Below are positions 46,342 to 59,470 of a stretch of 64,000 nt of DNA, piece after piece. The DNA is taken from contig JACBWW010000016.1 of the NCBI GenBank assembly GCA_020086605.1, positions 18,089,598 to 18,153,597 on the forward strand. The letters run 5' to 3'. A program made the translations under genes and the position numbers. The DNA is from Lanius collurio (Eukaryota; Chordata; Aves; Passeriformes; Laniidae). The number at the start of each line of letters is the position of its first letter. Within the stretch, counting starts at the first letter, position 1. Under the pieces are notes generated by a model. The model saw only the letters and a program-made list of their open reading frames with translations, was not told the origin of the DNA and made no database searches.

Positions 46342-47329
46342 GTACAGCCTCAAAGCTGTTAAATAGTAATAGTCATCTTTGGTCTTCTTTCCTCCTTTTA
46401 TTTGCTGTTGAGTTTGGCTCCCTTCTCTCTGAGTAGCACCAGTAGGATTTCCTGGCTTTGCACACTGGTGTTGGTGAATTAGCTCTTTGTTCTTCCAGGA
46501 AAAGGGATGGATCTCCAGGACCTACAGGGAGACCACCATCTGACTTAGGCTCTCGTGGTCTCTCCATAGGGGTGGCCACTGCTTGTGGTCCCTTGTCAGT
46601 GTTTGGTGGGCACAAAGCACACGTGTCTTTGTGTGATGTGGGGAGGGTCCTTCCAATCACTCTGTGTGCCCTGAGACAGCCAGAGAAGGTGGCCACAGTA
46701 AGGAGTGGGCTTCCCTGGAGCAAAGACTCTTTCAAGTAAGGCATTTCTAGGTGATATTGGGAGAGGTTCAGCAGCTGGGAGGGAGGTGGGTGCTGAACTG
46801 CTGAGGCTGGATGGGGATTCGGTGCTTTCAGCTCCCATTTGAACTTTTTGTGATTTTCATAGAGGCCCTCACCTGGGAGAGCAGAGGCTCTGGAAAGACA
46901 AGCAGTAAGTGCATCAAAGGTGCTAAGGGGCTCAGCCTGGCTGGGTGAGGTTTCATCCCCCACTCCGGGCACTTTGGCTCATGCAGGTCTTCAGGGAGTC
47001 TCAAATGAAAGAAATCCATTTAGGAGAACACCATCTCCTGCTTTTTGCTGCCCAAATGTCCTGGTAAGGTGGTATCTAAGATCCTTATCTCCAACCAGAG
47101 TCCTGATATAGAGTGCCTGGCCCCAGCAAGCCCTGCAGGCTGGGTGAGATGTGACTGGGTGAGATCTCTGCCCTGTGGAGACATCTTGAGGGGTTCATGG
47201 TGCCAGACTGGAGGTTCCCCTGGTGTGTGATGGGAGCACGCTGGTCCTCATCTCTCCATGTCACTGTGTGCCATCAGCCAGCCAGGCTGTTCCCCTCAGG
47301 CAGCTGTCATGGGATTTCCAAGGGCTTTT
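46342..47329. other. Unassigned, fairly GC-rich non-coding sequence
   Basis: If the exon at 46236-46341 is real, this would be its intron. The longest open frame in the window (199 codons, minus, 46373-46972) lies here. It is low in recognisable features, rich in Pro/Ser, and length alone can be explained by locally raised GC. No gene is called for it. Confidence 0.5.
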
Positions 47330-47625
47330 AAGGGAAAAAGGAAGAAAATGTGCGTGGAGTTTTGCCAAGTGTGACCTGTAATAGACCATTAGCTGAAAGC
47401 TAATTTTCCAGATAATGGATGTTGCTTTAAAGATTACTGCTGGAATCTTATGCTTGCTCATAAAAACCACCAAGATTACACTTCATGATGATAATGCTTT
47501 GTCTCTCTGAGAGCGCCCTTCATCTCATTTCTACTAGAGCTCTTCAAATGCTCATTTAAGCTTTGAACAATCCTGTGAAGCATATTTTTGTTTTTTAAGC
47601 AGCAGTTTGACCCAAATGGAGGCAT
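47330..47625. other. Candidate conserved non-coding element
   Basis: Repeat-poor AT-rich sequence containing the inverted repeat TTAGCTGAAAGCTAA (47390-47404, arms TTAGCT and AGCTAA around AA/G), GATTACACTTCATGATG near 47473, and GAGAGCGCCC near 47510. Enhancer-like texture; inference only. Confidence 0.22.
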
Positions 47626-47650
47626 TCTGAAGTATGGACACTTATTTTTG

Positions 47651-47730
47651 AGACCTGCAAGAGAGCTTGCAGCAGAGTTGGGAGTTGAACTACCCCTTCT
47701 TCTACCCTCAGCTGTTAACTGTGCCAGTAC
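47651..47730 (-). mobile_element. MIR-like SINE fragment
   Basis: On the plus strand it reads GCAGCAGAGTTGGGAGTTGA, ACTACCCCTTCTTCTACCCT, then CAGCTGTTAACTGTGCCA. This follows the antisense MIR pattern 'GGCAGAGCTGGGATTTGAACCCAGG', 'TCTGACTCC', 'CTCTTAACCACTACACCA', i.e. the tRNA-derived head of a MIR in minus orientation. About 80 bp remain. Divergence is high, so the call is moderate. Confidence 0.5.
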
Positions 47731-50700
47731 AACCTTTGAATGGTATCATTTGTAGGAGGAAGGCAGTTGGTTGTCCCCCATAAACACGTCCTGTTTTTCT
47801 TCCTGTCATGGTTTATATTTCTCTTCTCTCTTTTCCCACCTAGTTCTTCATTCCTCTTTTACTATCTTGAAAGAAAAACAGAGATAACAGCACATAGCTA
47901 GCAGGTTATCCCACTGGGCAAGGAAATCTTGCTCTCTGCAGTCTGGCAGCACAGCAGAGGCGATGGGGATCTTGGATCATTACTGGAGAGACAGGAGAGA
48001 AAAGCTTTCTGTTGGGAAGGAGAGTGAAACTATGGCTTTTATAACCATAGGAGGATTCTGAAAGCAGATCTGTCTGATATCTGTCATGTGCTGTTTGCTG
48101 CACTCAGAGGGATGGACCAGACAAACTTGCAAAATCCTGTATTTTTGTGATGCTGTTTGCATGTGTCCAGAAGTGACCAGGTACCACCATATGGGAGTGG
48201 TGAGGCTGTATGAAACGTTACCTCTCTTGTCTGCCAGCAGGGCATGCATTTAAAGGCTGGCAGGCTGTTTTTCAAGTGGAGGAAAACAAAACTGATGCAG
48301 AAGTTTCTAGGGGACCTTTGCTTATTTGATGTGCCACAAAGCAACTGAACACAGAAGTGATTGAAACCAGCAGTCAGGGAGAAAAATCAGCAACAAAGAA
48401 CAAACTTCCTCCCAAATCTTAGCTTGGTTTCAACTTCTGGTTCCTGGGAAAGCACCTCTACCCTGCAAGGGATGGGAGGGATTCATGGACTCCTATTCTG
48501 GTCTCTGCCCACCCTGCATGGGGTAAACATCACACCAGGAGGGAAATGCCTGGTTATTTGCTTGCCTAATGGGAATTGCTCAGAATCACCAGGTTTTAGG
48601 GGTAAATGCAATTAAAGTGGCTGAGTTCATCTGAAATAAACTCATACTGCCTCTGAAAGTGATGGTTCTACTTTTTCCCTACCCTGGGTATCTACCCCTG
48701 TCTCCTGCATTGTATATGGAATCTTCTGCTCTCCAGGTCAGGAAGCTGACCCAGCTAAAGACAAATCCCACAGAAAAGTCAGCTTGAAGTATCTTCAATT
48801 CTTGTAGCACCCCGTCTTCTGTTGGGCTTCTGTTTTCTTCTAGCAGTCCTGTCTGGGCTCCAATGTTCAGTGCCAGGTGTTTGAGCAAAACACAGCTCTG
48901 GTGTGCTCATGAAGACCCCAAAGCATTGGGCCAGCAAAATACCACCCTCTCCACCTGCCTGTCACCTTCTCAGCACTGAATCTCAAATGGCAAGAGGATT
49001 TAAGGGACATGATCCCTGCTCAGAGCTTGGATGGCTGGGCTGGAATGTCCGTATTTACCTAGCACACCAGGCTTTCTGATCCCTATTCCAACAATTTAAT
49101 CACCAAGCTACACTTAACACAGTTTTGGCCCAGCATCACACAGCCTAAATCCCATCTGAATCCTTCTACCAGCTGGTGTGACCTCTCTGAAGAACCAGAA
49201 GCAGCTTGTGAGAAACTTCAAGGTGCAGGAAAATCAGTAGAGTTTAGGCTTTATCAATCCCGGCCATTTATTCTTAGCCAAACAGACAGGGAAAACATAG
49301 GAAAAAAAATATAACCGATTGCACCTACAACTCCTCAGTGACTTGTAAGAGGAAACGGAAAAGTTCCAGCTCTGCTTTCAGATCAGCTTCACCCCATTCC
49401 TGCTCAGGCACGGGAGAGCACTGGACTTGGGGAGCAAAGGGGTGACATTGTTCTCTGAGCAATTTCCAGCATGTCTGGGGCCTGGGTTGGTTTGTTCATA
49501 GTAGGGTAAATATCTACCTGACCCAACTAAAATGTCCCATTCTGGCTATTAGTAATATGAGCTGATGGCCTGGAAAAATCCTCTGCAAGGGATTGGGCAT
49601 GGCTGTAACACAAAGATTTATGTGACTGGGTTGACTGGGACGCTTCTGCCATCTGCACCTTGTCCTCACCATCCAAGTGCATCCAGGGTTTTCTTCTGGT
49701 TTCCTTCTCAAAGCAGCCTTTGCAAGGCCTATCCTGTGGCAGGCAGTGTTGTGAAACACTCTCCTTGTCCTTTTTTGGCAAATGCAGTCTGGGTTTGAAT
49801 TCTGCCTTAGCTTTGCAGAGCCTCATCTCATGCGGGTGTGTTGTTGGGCAGTGCAGTTTGTGTGTCTCAGGAAGGAATGTGACCTCATCCTCACTCCCTG
49901 CTTTTAAACTTTGTACAGCAGGATGCAGAAAGTGTGTGTCTATAATATACTCTTATGAGCATAAACAATAGGCGTGAAGGAATCTGTTACATTTTTGCTA
50001 TATTTTGGTGGTTTATAGGGTTTGAATAAGCACTGATTTCCTTTTCCCTTGTTTTCTGTTCCATCTTCTAGCAGTGGTGATATTCTTGGGAAAGTGTTCT
50101 CCATTTCCTTGATGTCTTTTATCACCCACAGTGCGCATGTAAGCAAAATAGCACTAATCAGAGGAATAACCAGAGAACAGTGTAAGCCAGGCAATTGAGA
50201 AGAAACTTTGCTTATTTGTCAAAGGAGTCACTTCTGTGGCTGTAAAGCTGGAGCACTGTTGGAGACTGTCTGAAAATAATACATGTTAATGAAGCACGGA
50301 AATACATGGCAAAGTCTATGTTTCTCTGCAGCACCTGTGATCTATAGAGTGCATAGAACAATCTTTGTTAGCCTCTTAAAACAAACTCCTTGTTTGAGAG
50401 AAACTCTTCTTTGTTTTTACTAGGTGAGATAAATGCGTTTCTTGTTCAGACACATGGTAGAAATGATTCTTAGCAATCTTTTTTCCCCCTTTTTTTTTTC
50501 TAAAAATAAGCTGTGACGTTCAAATCATCTGCCCCCAATTTACTCCTGTGTGACCCTAAGACCCTGATCTGTCAGATCTGTCCACATCTGTGCCCACCAC
50601 CGAAGAATGTGGCAGATTCAACACAACATATGGCTGAAGCAGTGCATATGATATTCATGGGAAATGGAAGAAGCATCACCATTTCCTCCGTACCAAACAC

Positions 50701-53645
50701 CTCCTTGAGCTATTTGTGCCCCGCACTCACAGAGATTCCAGGGTTTCGCTCTGCCGTGAATTACACTCAGCAATTGAAATTTCAGTGCAACTGTTTGCAG
50801 ATGCCTTTCTAGGGATTTCTCTAAGACATGCTAGTGGCTGAGTTTTCCTAGCAAATAAATGAGCTTAGAAACAAGGCATGTTTTCAAGCCGTGACACCAT
50901 TCTGAGGATGTGGCAAGACCCTTCTGGTTAGGGAATTCATTTTGCGTGCTATGAGGTTTAACTTATTTCCCTTTAAATCCTCAATTTCTCTTCTCCACTT
51001 CTTTGGATGAGGGGTGGGAAATCCTAGAGACTCAGGCTTTTGCAAAGCTATAGTTCAAGCCAGGATTGAAAAATAACTTAGTGTTGAGTGTTTCAAGCTC
51101 AGGGTTACCTGAGCCCAAACACCAGCTGTGATTTTCAGAGTTTGGCATCACAAAAGTGTCAACAGACATTGCAGCTTGTTGGGGGTGCTCTGCTCCCCAG
51201 AGTTACCCTCTTTAGGGTATCTAAGCACAGTTTAAGCTGTGTCAGCCTTAGGCTAGCACTGTCTGGGGTGAGCTCTACAGCAGGGCAGTGCATTGTCACA
51301 CTCCCCACCCACTGCTGAGCCAGGTGATTGCTGCAGGGGCTGAGCCCACCTCAGACACAAGCCAGATCTCAGCCTCAGCCTCTGCACAAAGAGCCAAGGG
51401 CAACTCATTTTGGCTCTTGCTCCTCTCCTTTGAAGGACACCCACATTGCTGTTTATTGTCATTCCATTGACACATGGTAGTCTGTTAAAATGCAGGAATT
51501 CAAATGTGTTTGTAAACTTGGGGTGCAAGGAAGCTGTTTTCCAGTTCTCCAAGAAGAGCTGTCATAGTGTAGTGTAACTGGTTCCACACCAAGGACTGGC
51601 ACAAGTGGAAGGGTATTGGTTAAAAACCCCTTTACCTCCAATGGAAATTGGTTTATGCTACAAAAGTTGTGTAGCCTAAACTCTACAAGAAAGGGTCATG
51701 AGTCATCAACTCTGTAATCCCAGGACAGAGAATTGTTTTGCAGTTTTCTTAGGTAAGTTTGGTGTGATTCATGGTTCTCATTTATTCTCCCAGTGGGAAA
51801 AAAAAACCTTGTACAGTTACAACAAATGCCTTAAAATAGAAAAGCATGACTTAACAATTTATTTTTTCAGCTTTTTTTTTTTCCTTTTAGTAAATGAAGA
51901 GAAAGGTAGTGCTGCCAGGAGAAGTGGAATGAAACAGTGTCAAATCATTTTTCAGTTCTGTAGGCAGCCTCTTAGCCAGGAAGGATGCAAATTGCTGCTT
52001 AGTTGTTGACAAAACAAATTGTTTTGTGGATTTTTAGGTGGGAGGGTGTCTGAGAGTGTTGCACTTTTGGTCTCTCTTGGAATGGGAAGAGCTCATAGGG
52101 ACACTTGTGTCCTGTGAGCCACATGAATGTGCTCAATGTTGGAGTGTGCAAACTGATGGTGTTTGGCAGATAAAAGCAGACTCAGCCTGTGAGGTGGATG
52201 ATTTGCACAAATGAAGTCTGGATATAGGTCTGGCTCTGGATGTTTTGTGTGACTGATACCAACCCTGAGCAGAGAAATCTGGATGTCTGCTCCTGAGCAG
52301 GGCATCTCCACCCACAAGTGAGGGTTGAGGGGTGTGATCATGTTCAGTTCCCAAGACTATGCCCCTCCTGGGAGGGCTCTGGGTGGATGTTTTAGGGAAG
52401 GCTCAGATGCACCTCACTGCTTCTCCTTTCCTCAGATGAGATGGGCCTCTGGGCACGGGTTTACAGTGCCCCAGTCCTTGCTGCTTTGTTTGTACACTGC
52501 TCTCGGGGCAGAGATAATGAGACTGATCCAAAGCCAGCTCCAAAGCAATCACAAGTCTTTCCTTTGTCTTCAGTGGGGTTTGGATCAGGCCCAAAGCTCA
52601 TAAGCAGTTTTCCACCAAGAGTTCCCGGCTCTTATGTCAGTCACTGGCAACAAGAGAAGGGATAAATCCAGCATCGGCTGCTTCAGATGCCAGGCACATT
52701 CTGTGCGTGTGTGTGTCACAGGGGTGGATATAAACTCACACAGTCCGGCTGGGTTCCTGCTAAACTGCAGGACAGCTTGCAAAGGGTACGCAGCTACGGG
52801 GCTGCTTCCAGGACCAACCTCGAAAGATTTCAGTCGGAAAAGAGCTGGGATGTTCTTGGCAGTGCCCAAGAAAACTTTTCTTGAGAGCAGCTGCCTGGGC
52901 ACGGGGAAGGAGCTAGGATGGCTGCCTGGTCAGGCTGGCACAGAGAGGTGAGGATTTCCTCAGCATCCCACAAGGCAAGGCAGGGGGAAGGTAAGCACGG
53001 GAGAGAGGCTTCTGCTCCCACGGGGCTCCCTGTGCTCCCCCAAACCTGTTTGTTTTCTCTCCAGGGCACTAAAGCTGCTCTTGGCCTGAGGGTGGGTGGT
53101 CAGTGGGGGGCACATGAGCTCGCCCACACCAGCGGGAGTCTCGACAGCCTCTGGTAGCCTTTGGATGCTGTCCCGGGAGTGTTTTAGGACTGGGTGTTCA
53201 TTTAACATGAACCTTAGCCAGCCCCAACTGTGTGCGGGAGGAAGAGCCATGGGGGGACATGAGGAGGGAGAAGGGGAGGTGTTTTTCTTAGGAAAAAGGC
53301 AAGCAGAAATAGACACCCCTTGTCATTTTTTTTGGCAGGCGAGGGTAGTTTTGGGAGGGCTGGAGGTCGGAGGAGCTAGATCTTTGCCTGGGTTTTTAAT
53401 TGTTTTTTTGGCAACCCAATTGTTTTAATCCCCTCCTTTCAGGGGGGGATAGGGGAGCCCTCCTGCCCCCTTCCTGTGCTGGGAGCAGGGCAGGAGCTCC
53501 TTTGTCACCTGCAGAGCCCTTTTCAGAACAAGGTGCGGGCAGCTGGGATTTCCTGATGCAAAATGCAGCAGGAAAGCTGGGCTCTGCAGGCCAAGGAATT
53601 AATGACACTGTTAGGGGGGAATTTGAGTTTCCACATCACTAAGAA
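47731..53645. other. Unassigned non-coding sequence
   Basis: No confirmed exon. A minus-strand frame at 50218-49940 encodes a hydrophobic stretch and is discussed as a weak finding. The part at 52300-53600 is relatively GC-rich and dense in incidental open frames on both strands. T/A runs occur near 50478-50500 and 51865-51880. No nameable repeat is recognised. Confidence 0.5.
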
Positions 53646-53900
53646 AAGGAACTGGATACCCGAGGCAATAGACCAAAGTCAAGCTATAAAGTAATTACAT
53701 TTCTCCCTGCGTTTCATGTGTTTGTTTAATTTTAGTGTTTAAAGGGAAAGGTTTCCTGAAAGCACTGTGCCAGCAACTCTAAAAAATAATTGTGTGTCTT
53801 TCTTTAACATATATTCTGGCAGGAATGTCCTGCCTATATTTTTTGGCAGAGGCTTTTGCTTTGTCATTAGTCTTTTGACTATAGTTTTAAGTTAGGCTTG
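53646..53900. other. Candidate conserved non-coding element
   Basis: Repeat-poor AT-rich sequence with AAAGTAATTACATTTC near 53688 (TAATTA core), TTTAATTTTAGTG near 53727 and TCATTAGTC near 53864. It contrasts with the GC-rich sequence to its left. Inference only. Confidence 0.25.
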
Positions 53901-56900
53901 AGCTGGGTGAGATGGCAAAACCCACCATTTCTGGGTTGTCACCTCCATCTCTTGCCCTTTACTTGTAGGACTCTGGGGCACTTTGCTATCCTGTGCTGTG
54001 TTAATGCCACTTCCTCCATGCAGCAGGCAAGAGTAGTTTGCACAGCCATCTTTTGGCATTGCTGCCTGCCTGGCTGGTCTGAGGTGTGAAAAACTGCAGA
54101 CCTTTAAAACTAAACCTGTGAAGACAGCAGGCCAGCACTTTGCTCTGCACTCTGACCTTGTTTCTGGGTTGAGCCGGTGCTGCACCTGCAGCTGGCTCAG
54201 AATGCTGTGGAATGGTCCCTCCTGCAGACCCTCCCTGTGCCTGAAACGCAGTGCTGGCTGTGAAGTGGGGGTACCCCTAATCCCACACAGGAGTCCCTTG
54301 AAATGGGGTTTTCTCTAAGACTTGCATACTTTTTGGTGTTCCTTTGGTGTTCCTTTTCAGTTTTAATAGTCTCTGAGGGGCTGCAGTGCCAGGAGAGCAT
54401 CCACACTGCAGGACCTCATCTTGCCAAAGTGACAGCTTTATAAGGGCATTTTGCAGTGACACACCTTTCTGCCTTGCCCTGCTGAACCAGACCTGGCTGT
54501 GGCTCGTGTGCCACTTTTGGGAGTTCTTTTCTGTTGGATGTTTTTAAATCCTGTCCCTCTGCCTTTTGGCTGAGCTGCTATTCACAGGGTCATGACAACC
54601 ACAGCCTGGTGCTAGACTTGGAAACATCAGGTGAACCACCCCAAACTGCCTTGTGGCACCTGTGAAAGAAGCCCCAGCCCCTGACAGAAGGAAGGGAATG
54701 TGTGCCTGGAGCACCCTGCAGCTGGGGACAGAGCAGGTTGTCTGCCATAATGAGAAGCATGTCATCCACATAGCTTGCAAGGCGAGCAATTCCTGCTCTC
54801 ATATGCAAAACCACACCTAAATCCCAACCCGTGGAAATACACTGACATGCCGTGCATGTTTAACACACCCTTCAGTGAAATGGGTAGCACAGAGGAGAGG
54901 TCCATAAATGGGGAAAATAAAAGGAATATGGTCAAACGTGCTCATGTGTTCATGCAAGAGTTACTTGTTTTGGGATTTGTTTTTTTGTTTTAAATTAGAG
55001 GTATCTTTTATTTGGCGCAACAGAGAAATGGGAGAAAGCATATCAGGCATATAATGAAATGGAACCATTTCAAAAGCATGTGGCTGAGTGGAATGACATG
55101 GAAAAATGGCACAGCTGTTTTCATAAAATCACTGTTAGTGTGTGTAAGCTGGAGATGTGATTGTGCAGAGCCCTGTGCAGAGCGAGATCCAGCCCAAGCC
55201 TTATTTACAGTAGCCTCATTCTTTGTACTTCAGGAGAGAGTGAGCTATTCAGTATGATTGGAAAGGCTCACTCCAATACCTCTAAAGATGGAAATCCAGT
55301 ACTCCTAGAGCTGCATGGTTAATTGGGGGTTTGGGTATATAAGGAAGCAGCTTAATCAATGCAATTGAAATAATTTGATAAGGTTTAAAGCCAGTCATTT
55401 TTTTTACAGCTAAACCCACACACCAACATCTATGTAGAACCTTTGTGCAGCTGGGAGATGTGAAAAAGTTCCCTTGAAGAATGGGATGTGATCATATAAA
55501 ACAGGCAACAGAAGTGCTTTGTAATGCAAACTTTGCTGTCATGCCTGCTTTTGTGTAGAATGCTGATCATCTTCAACTGTTATTGAGATAAGTGGGGTAG
55601 ACTGGACCAGAGCTTATTGCTAAAGGTATTTGTATTTCTGGAGTAGCTGCAGATTTGGAAGTTAACCCTTATCCATAATGGGTTTGAGTATTCTACACTG
55701 TGCTAGTTTCCCCCCACAAAGGTACTCAGTCTGTTCTGTTGGAAAGTCCATGATGTAATGTTTTTCTGTGATTGTCCAGTAGAAGTTGGCTCCACTCTCA
55801 TCCCTGGTTTGATTATGTTAGAGAGAAACAATTTTCTGAAGCTATTGAGAGGATGCAATAACATTCTGATGCCTGTCATATTTTAAGATGTGCAGTTCTC
55901 TTCAATGATGTGTTCATTTGTGACTCGTGCATACAGACACAAAGCAGGTGTCCTTGAAGTAACAAACCTGTCTCCTTTGAGAAGTTTTGGCACAAGGACT
56001 GTACATGATAAAACACATGGACTTTTCATGATAGGAAAGTGAAGAACTAGGAACAAAACTTGCTGCAGTCATCTTTTAGCAGCACTGACAGTGAAATCAT
56101 GTAATTTCCCCTTGATGGTATGATGTACCCAAAAAGAATCATCTTTTTTGTCAATAAAGGCTTTCTCCTTTTTCCTTCCCCTTCCCTTTGGTCAATTGTC
56201 ACTGCTTGAAATTTAAGATAATTCCTGATCTCTTGTCTAGACAGTGGGTTTTAATTTTCTGATGTGTAAGGAGTTTCCTGGCCATTCTTCATGCTGTTTT
56301 TCCAGCAGTCACAAGCTCTGTTGTACTGGTAGGGGAGGTGCATTGATTTGCAGCTGAATTCTCTGAGGCTCTGTCTGTGTGGGTGATGTTGCAGAGGGCA
56401 CGAGGGTGGTGTCAAATACATCCCCAAACCGGAGCAGCCAAGTGGGACTATTTCAGGGAAGGCAGTGACTGTTCCTCCCTCGCAGGCAGGAGAGTCTTTG
56501 CATGACCCTCAGTGATGGCACGTGTGAGTTGTGATGCCCAGGAGCTAAGGGTTGGTCATCCCAGATCCAGGCTGTGACAAAGAGCTCAGCTGTGGGTAGC
56601 CTCCCTAGAGAGTAGGAAACCTGCCCTGATGGAGAGATCCTGAACCCAGCTGCCAGCAACAGTCCTCCAGCATCCTCCAGCAGTTGCACATGAGGCAATT
56701 TGTGCTTGGACCTCAGTGTTTACTGGCTGCAGATAGAGCTGTCCTCTCCAAATGTATCCTATCACATCCTGAACATGTTCATGCTCTCAACTTCCACTGC
56801 ATGCTTAAGAAAGTGGTAGTACCACTTTACAAAGTGTTGGTGATGCCCACAACTTTAGCAGGAGTTTCTCCAGCTGGGATTTCTTTTCTGAAAGCCTCAG

Positions 56901-59019
56901 CCTCTGAGGTGTGTAAAGCAATGGGTAAGTACAGATTTCAGCAACAGAAAGCTAGAATTTCTGCTGCTCAAGTTTGCAAGAAACGATGCTTCTTAAGGGT
57001 TAAAGACTTCCTAAATATTGTATAGTTAAAATCACATGAATATTTATGTCATACCCATGATTTTGTGGGGAAATGATTTCCAGCCAGAGGGTCTCTGGAT
57101 AGCAGCCGTGTGAGAGTTCCGGGAGCAGGCTTTGATTTACAGCTGCAGTTCACTACACCTCATGCATACCATCAGCATACTCAAAATTATGGCATTTTCT
57201 AATCTGACTATCTCTGCCCTTTCATTATGTCTTCCTGCCATTCTTTTAGCCTGTCAGCTGTTTCAGTGGGTGTTTGGTGTAGCAGCAAGACAGACACTTT
57301 GCTGTTTGGTTTCCTGATGTGTTTGGTGGGGAGCTTGGGGTACTCCAGAAATTATAGCAGACACAAACTGCTTTACATGAGAAATTGAAGCTGAAATTCA
57401 GAAGCCTTGAAACATGAGAATTAAGCCCTTATCTGTGGCCTTCATCACCTCCCTTGTGCGTGTACTTATCTATGCCTTTATTACACATATCCTGTATCCA
57501 GGCTATCCTGGCTCATTTTTCTGCCTCATCCCAGTTCCCTGATGTCATATCAAGCATGCCTATGGAATCAGTCTCTCCCACTAGGTGTTTGATCTTGGCT
57601 TCTCCCTGGTCCTTGCCCCATTTCTCCTGCTCTGTTGTTCTGTTACTTTCCTCTCTGCTTGATTTAGGCAGTGGTGGGAGCCCAGGGGCTGAGATGACAG
57701 GGATGGCTTTCTTGCTCTCTCTTCTGGTGCCCAGAGCCACAGTCGTGTCCAGCAGCCAAGAAACGAATTATAGCAAGGAAAGTCCTGAGCAATGCCCAGA
57801 AGAGGCAAGCCCTAGAAGCCCCAAAATGGAGCGAGATCAAGGCAGACAAAATCTGTAGAGGTTTTTCTCCCAAAGACTAATAAATCTTAAGTGGGATGTA
57901 TTCAAAGGCTTTTTACTTTGCCAAATTTGGATGTAAAAGGCACATCCCTGTTCCCAGGGTGACACCAAATTTCCAGTCTCCTTTCCAGAAGATGGAGGCG
58001 TGAGAGTGACCCCCCAAAAAATTGTTAGAATTTTTATATCGACTAAGCACTTTTCTCTAATCTTGTGTTGGAAAACTGCCAGGCCTCCCCCTCTCCCACC
58101 CTCCTTGTCATTTCCTAGAAAACTCTGCTGGAGGCAGACACCTGGCAAAGGGGAATTTCAGCCCCAAAGGTTTTAATGTGGTGAAACAGGGGCTCCTGAT
58201 GGCACATGATTAGAGTAGCCCTGCTATAGCACCCTTCTGGCATCCCAGTGCTGCGCTGCACCGCATCTCCCACCAGCTTGAACTCAGGGCCTCGTGCTAG
58301 AAAATTCCTTCCCTGTCACTTGGAGCAGGGTAAATGGGAGATCTAAAAGCACTTTGCAGTGTTCAGGGAGTATCAGGCATGAGTGCAAATGGGAAGACCG
58401 TGGCAAGTGCTCCCTGCCTGTGCTGCAAGGTAACCCCTGCCAGCGTGCGCCGCCTCCTTGCAAATGCCATACAACGTTTTTCACTCTCTGCTGGAGGAAA
58501 AAGCTGCCCTAAGAAAAGCAGAATGAGGGCTGATGTTTTGAAAGGTGTCCAAGAGTAACAAAACTCAACTCTCCAGGGCTGAGTTTTGCCTCTTGTGTTT
58601 CTCAACTAGGGTGGTTGAATGTGTTACAGACCTATCAGAAATTTTGCTACAAATGCACAAATATTAATCTACAGCCATTTCCTTTGCTTTCTTAAACATG
58701 AATGAGGATTTTTGTCTCTTTCTCCCTCCATAAATTGTTCATGGTCAGAGGGGGCATGTTCCGTGTCAAAGTCTTGACCGCCAGGATCAAACAAAAAACC
58801 CTTGTGAACTCAGAAGTGGAGACAAATAAATGACTATTACTTTTTTTTTCCTTTTGCCTGGAGTTAAACCTTTTCTCTGTCAACAATATTGACTTTGTTC
58901 ACTTGGAAGGAAACAGAGGGAGAGGGAGAGAGAGGGAGATTTCTCTAGATGCTGCACAGAAAAAAAACATTTTGGAAGGAGGAATGAAAAAAGACAGAGG
59001 TTACAGGAAATGGTAGACA
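53901..59019. other. Unassigned non-coding sequence
   Basis: An 11-bp tandem duplication (TTTGGTGTTCC) lies at 54332-54353. The minus frame at 54590-54814 contains the tetrapeptide YVDD but no other reverse-transcriptase feature. An exact donor consensus, GTAAGT, lies at 56924-56929 inside a 113-codon frame. A GA-rich run lies at 58913-58942. No gene is called. Confidence 0.5.
54332..54353 (+). repeat. 11-bp tandem duplication
   Basis: Two adjacent perfect copies of TTTGGTGTTCC. Minor slippage duplication. Confidence 0.85.
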
Positions 59020-59470
59020 TTTTTTGTTGAATTAAACCATTAGGAGTGACCCAAAAACCAACGGGAAAGAAAGGAAACAACTGGATACATTTAGGTCACA
59101 AGAACCAGCCAAACGGGGAGCTGAAACCAATTATCATAAATGAATGTTTCTCTTTTATTCATGACCACCGTGTATGCTCCCATGATGCTCTTTGTCTTAT
59201 TATAAAAACAGATGAAACTATTTCGTTTTGTTCTTATACTTATTAGCTAATGCAACTTTTGGGCAATTTATCAAACACTAACACATGTTGTGATTAATAA
59301 GCTCAGAGAATTAATCACATCTAAAGCCCCTTAAAAAACAGAGGATGTCGGGTCCCTCTTAAATATATGTTTGTGCAGGATTATGTAACTTAAGCAGTGA
59401 CATCTAGTTTTGATGCATATTCATGAATTTTACACGAGGACAGATCCCTGAAACCATATGTTCAGGCAAG
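59020..59470. other. Candidate conserved non-coding element
   Basis: AT-rich, repeat-poor sequence with GTGATTAATAAGC near 59290, GAATTAATCACATC near 59309 (ATTAATCA-type homeodomain sites in opposite directions), GATGTCGGGTCC near 59344 and GATGCATATTCATGA near 59413. Enhancer-like texture; inference only. Confidence 0.3.

Noticed and set aside
46373..46972. Longest open frame in the window (199 codons, minus strand)
   Set aside because: No domain, splice context or family resemblance; local GC-rich sequence lowers stop frequency, so this length is within chance.
54590..54814. YVDD tetrapeptide (LASYVDDMLLIMADN) in a minus-strand frame, the reverse-transcriptase catalytic motif
   Set aside because: No other reverse-transcriptase motif lies up- or downstream in any frame, and one such tetrapeptide is expected about once by chance in six frames of 64 kb.
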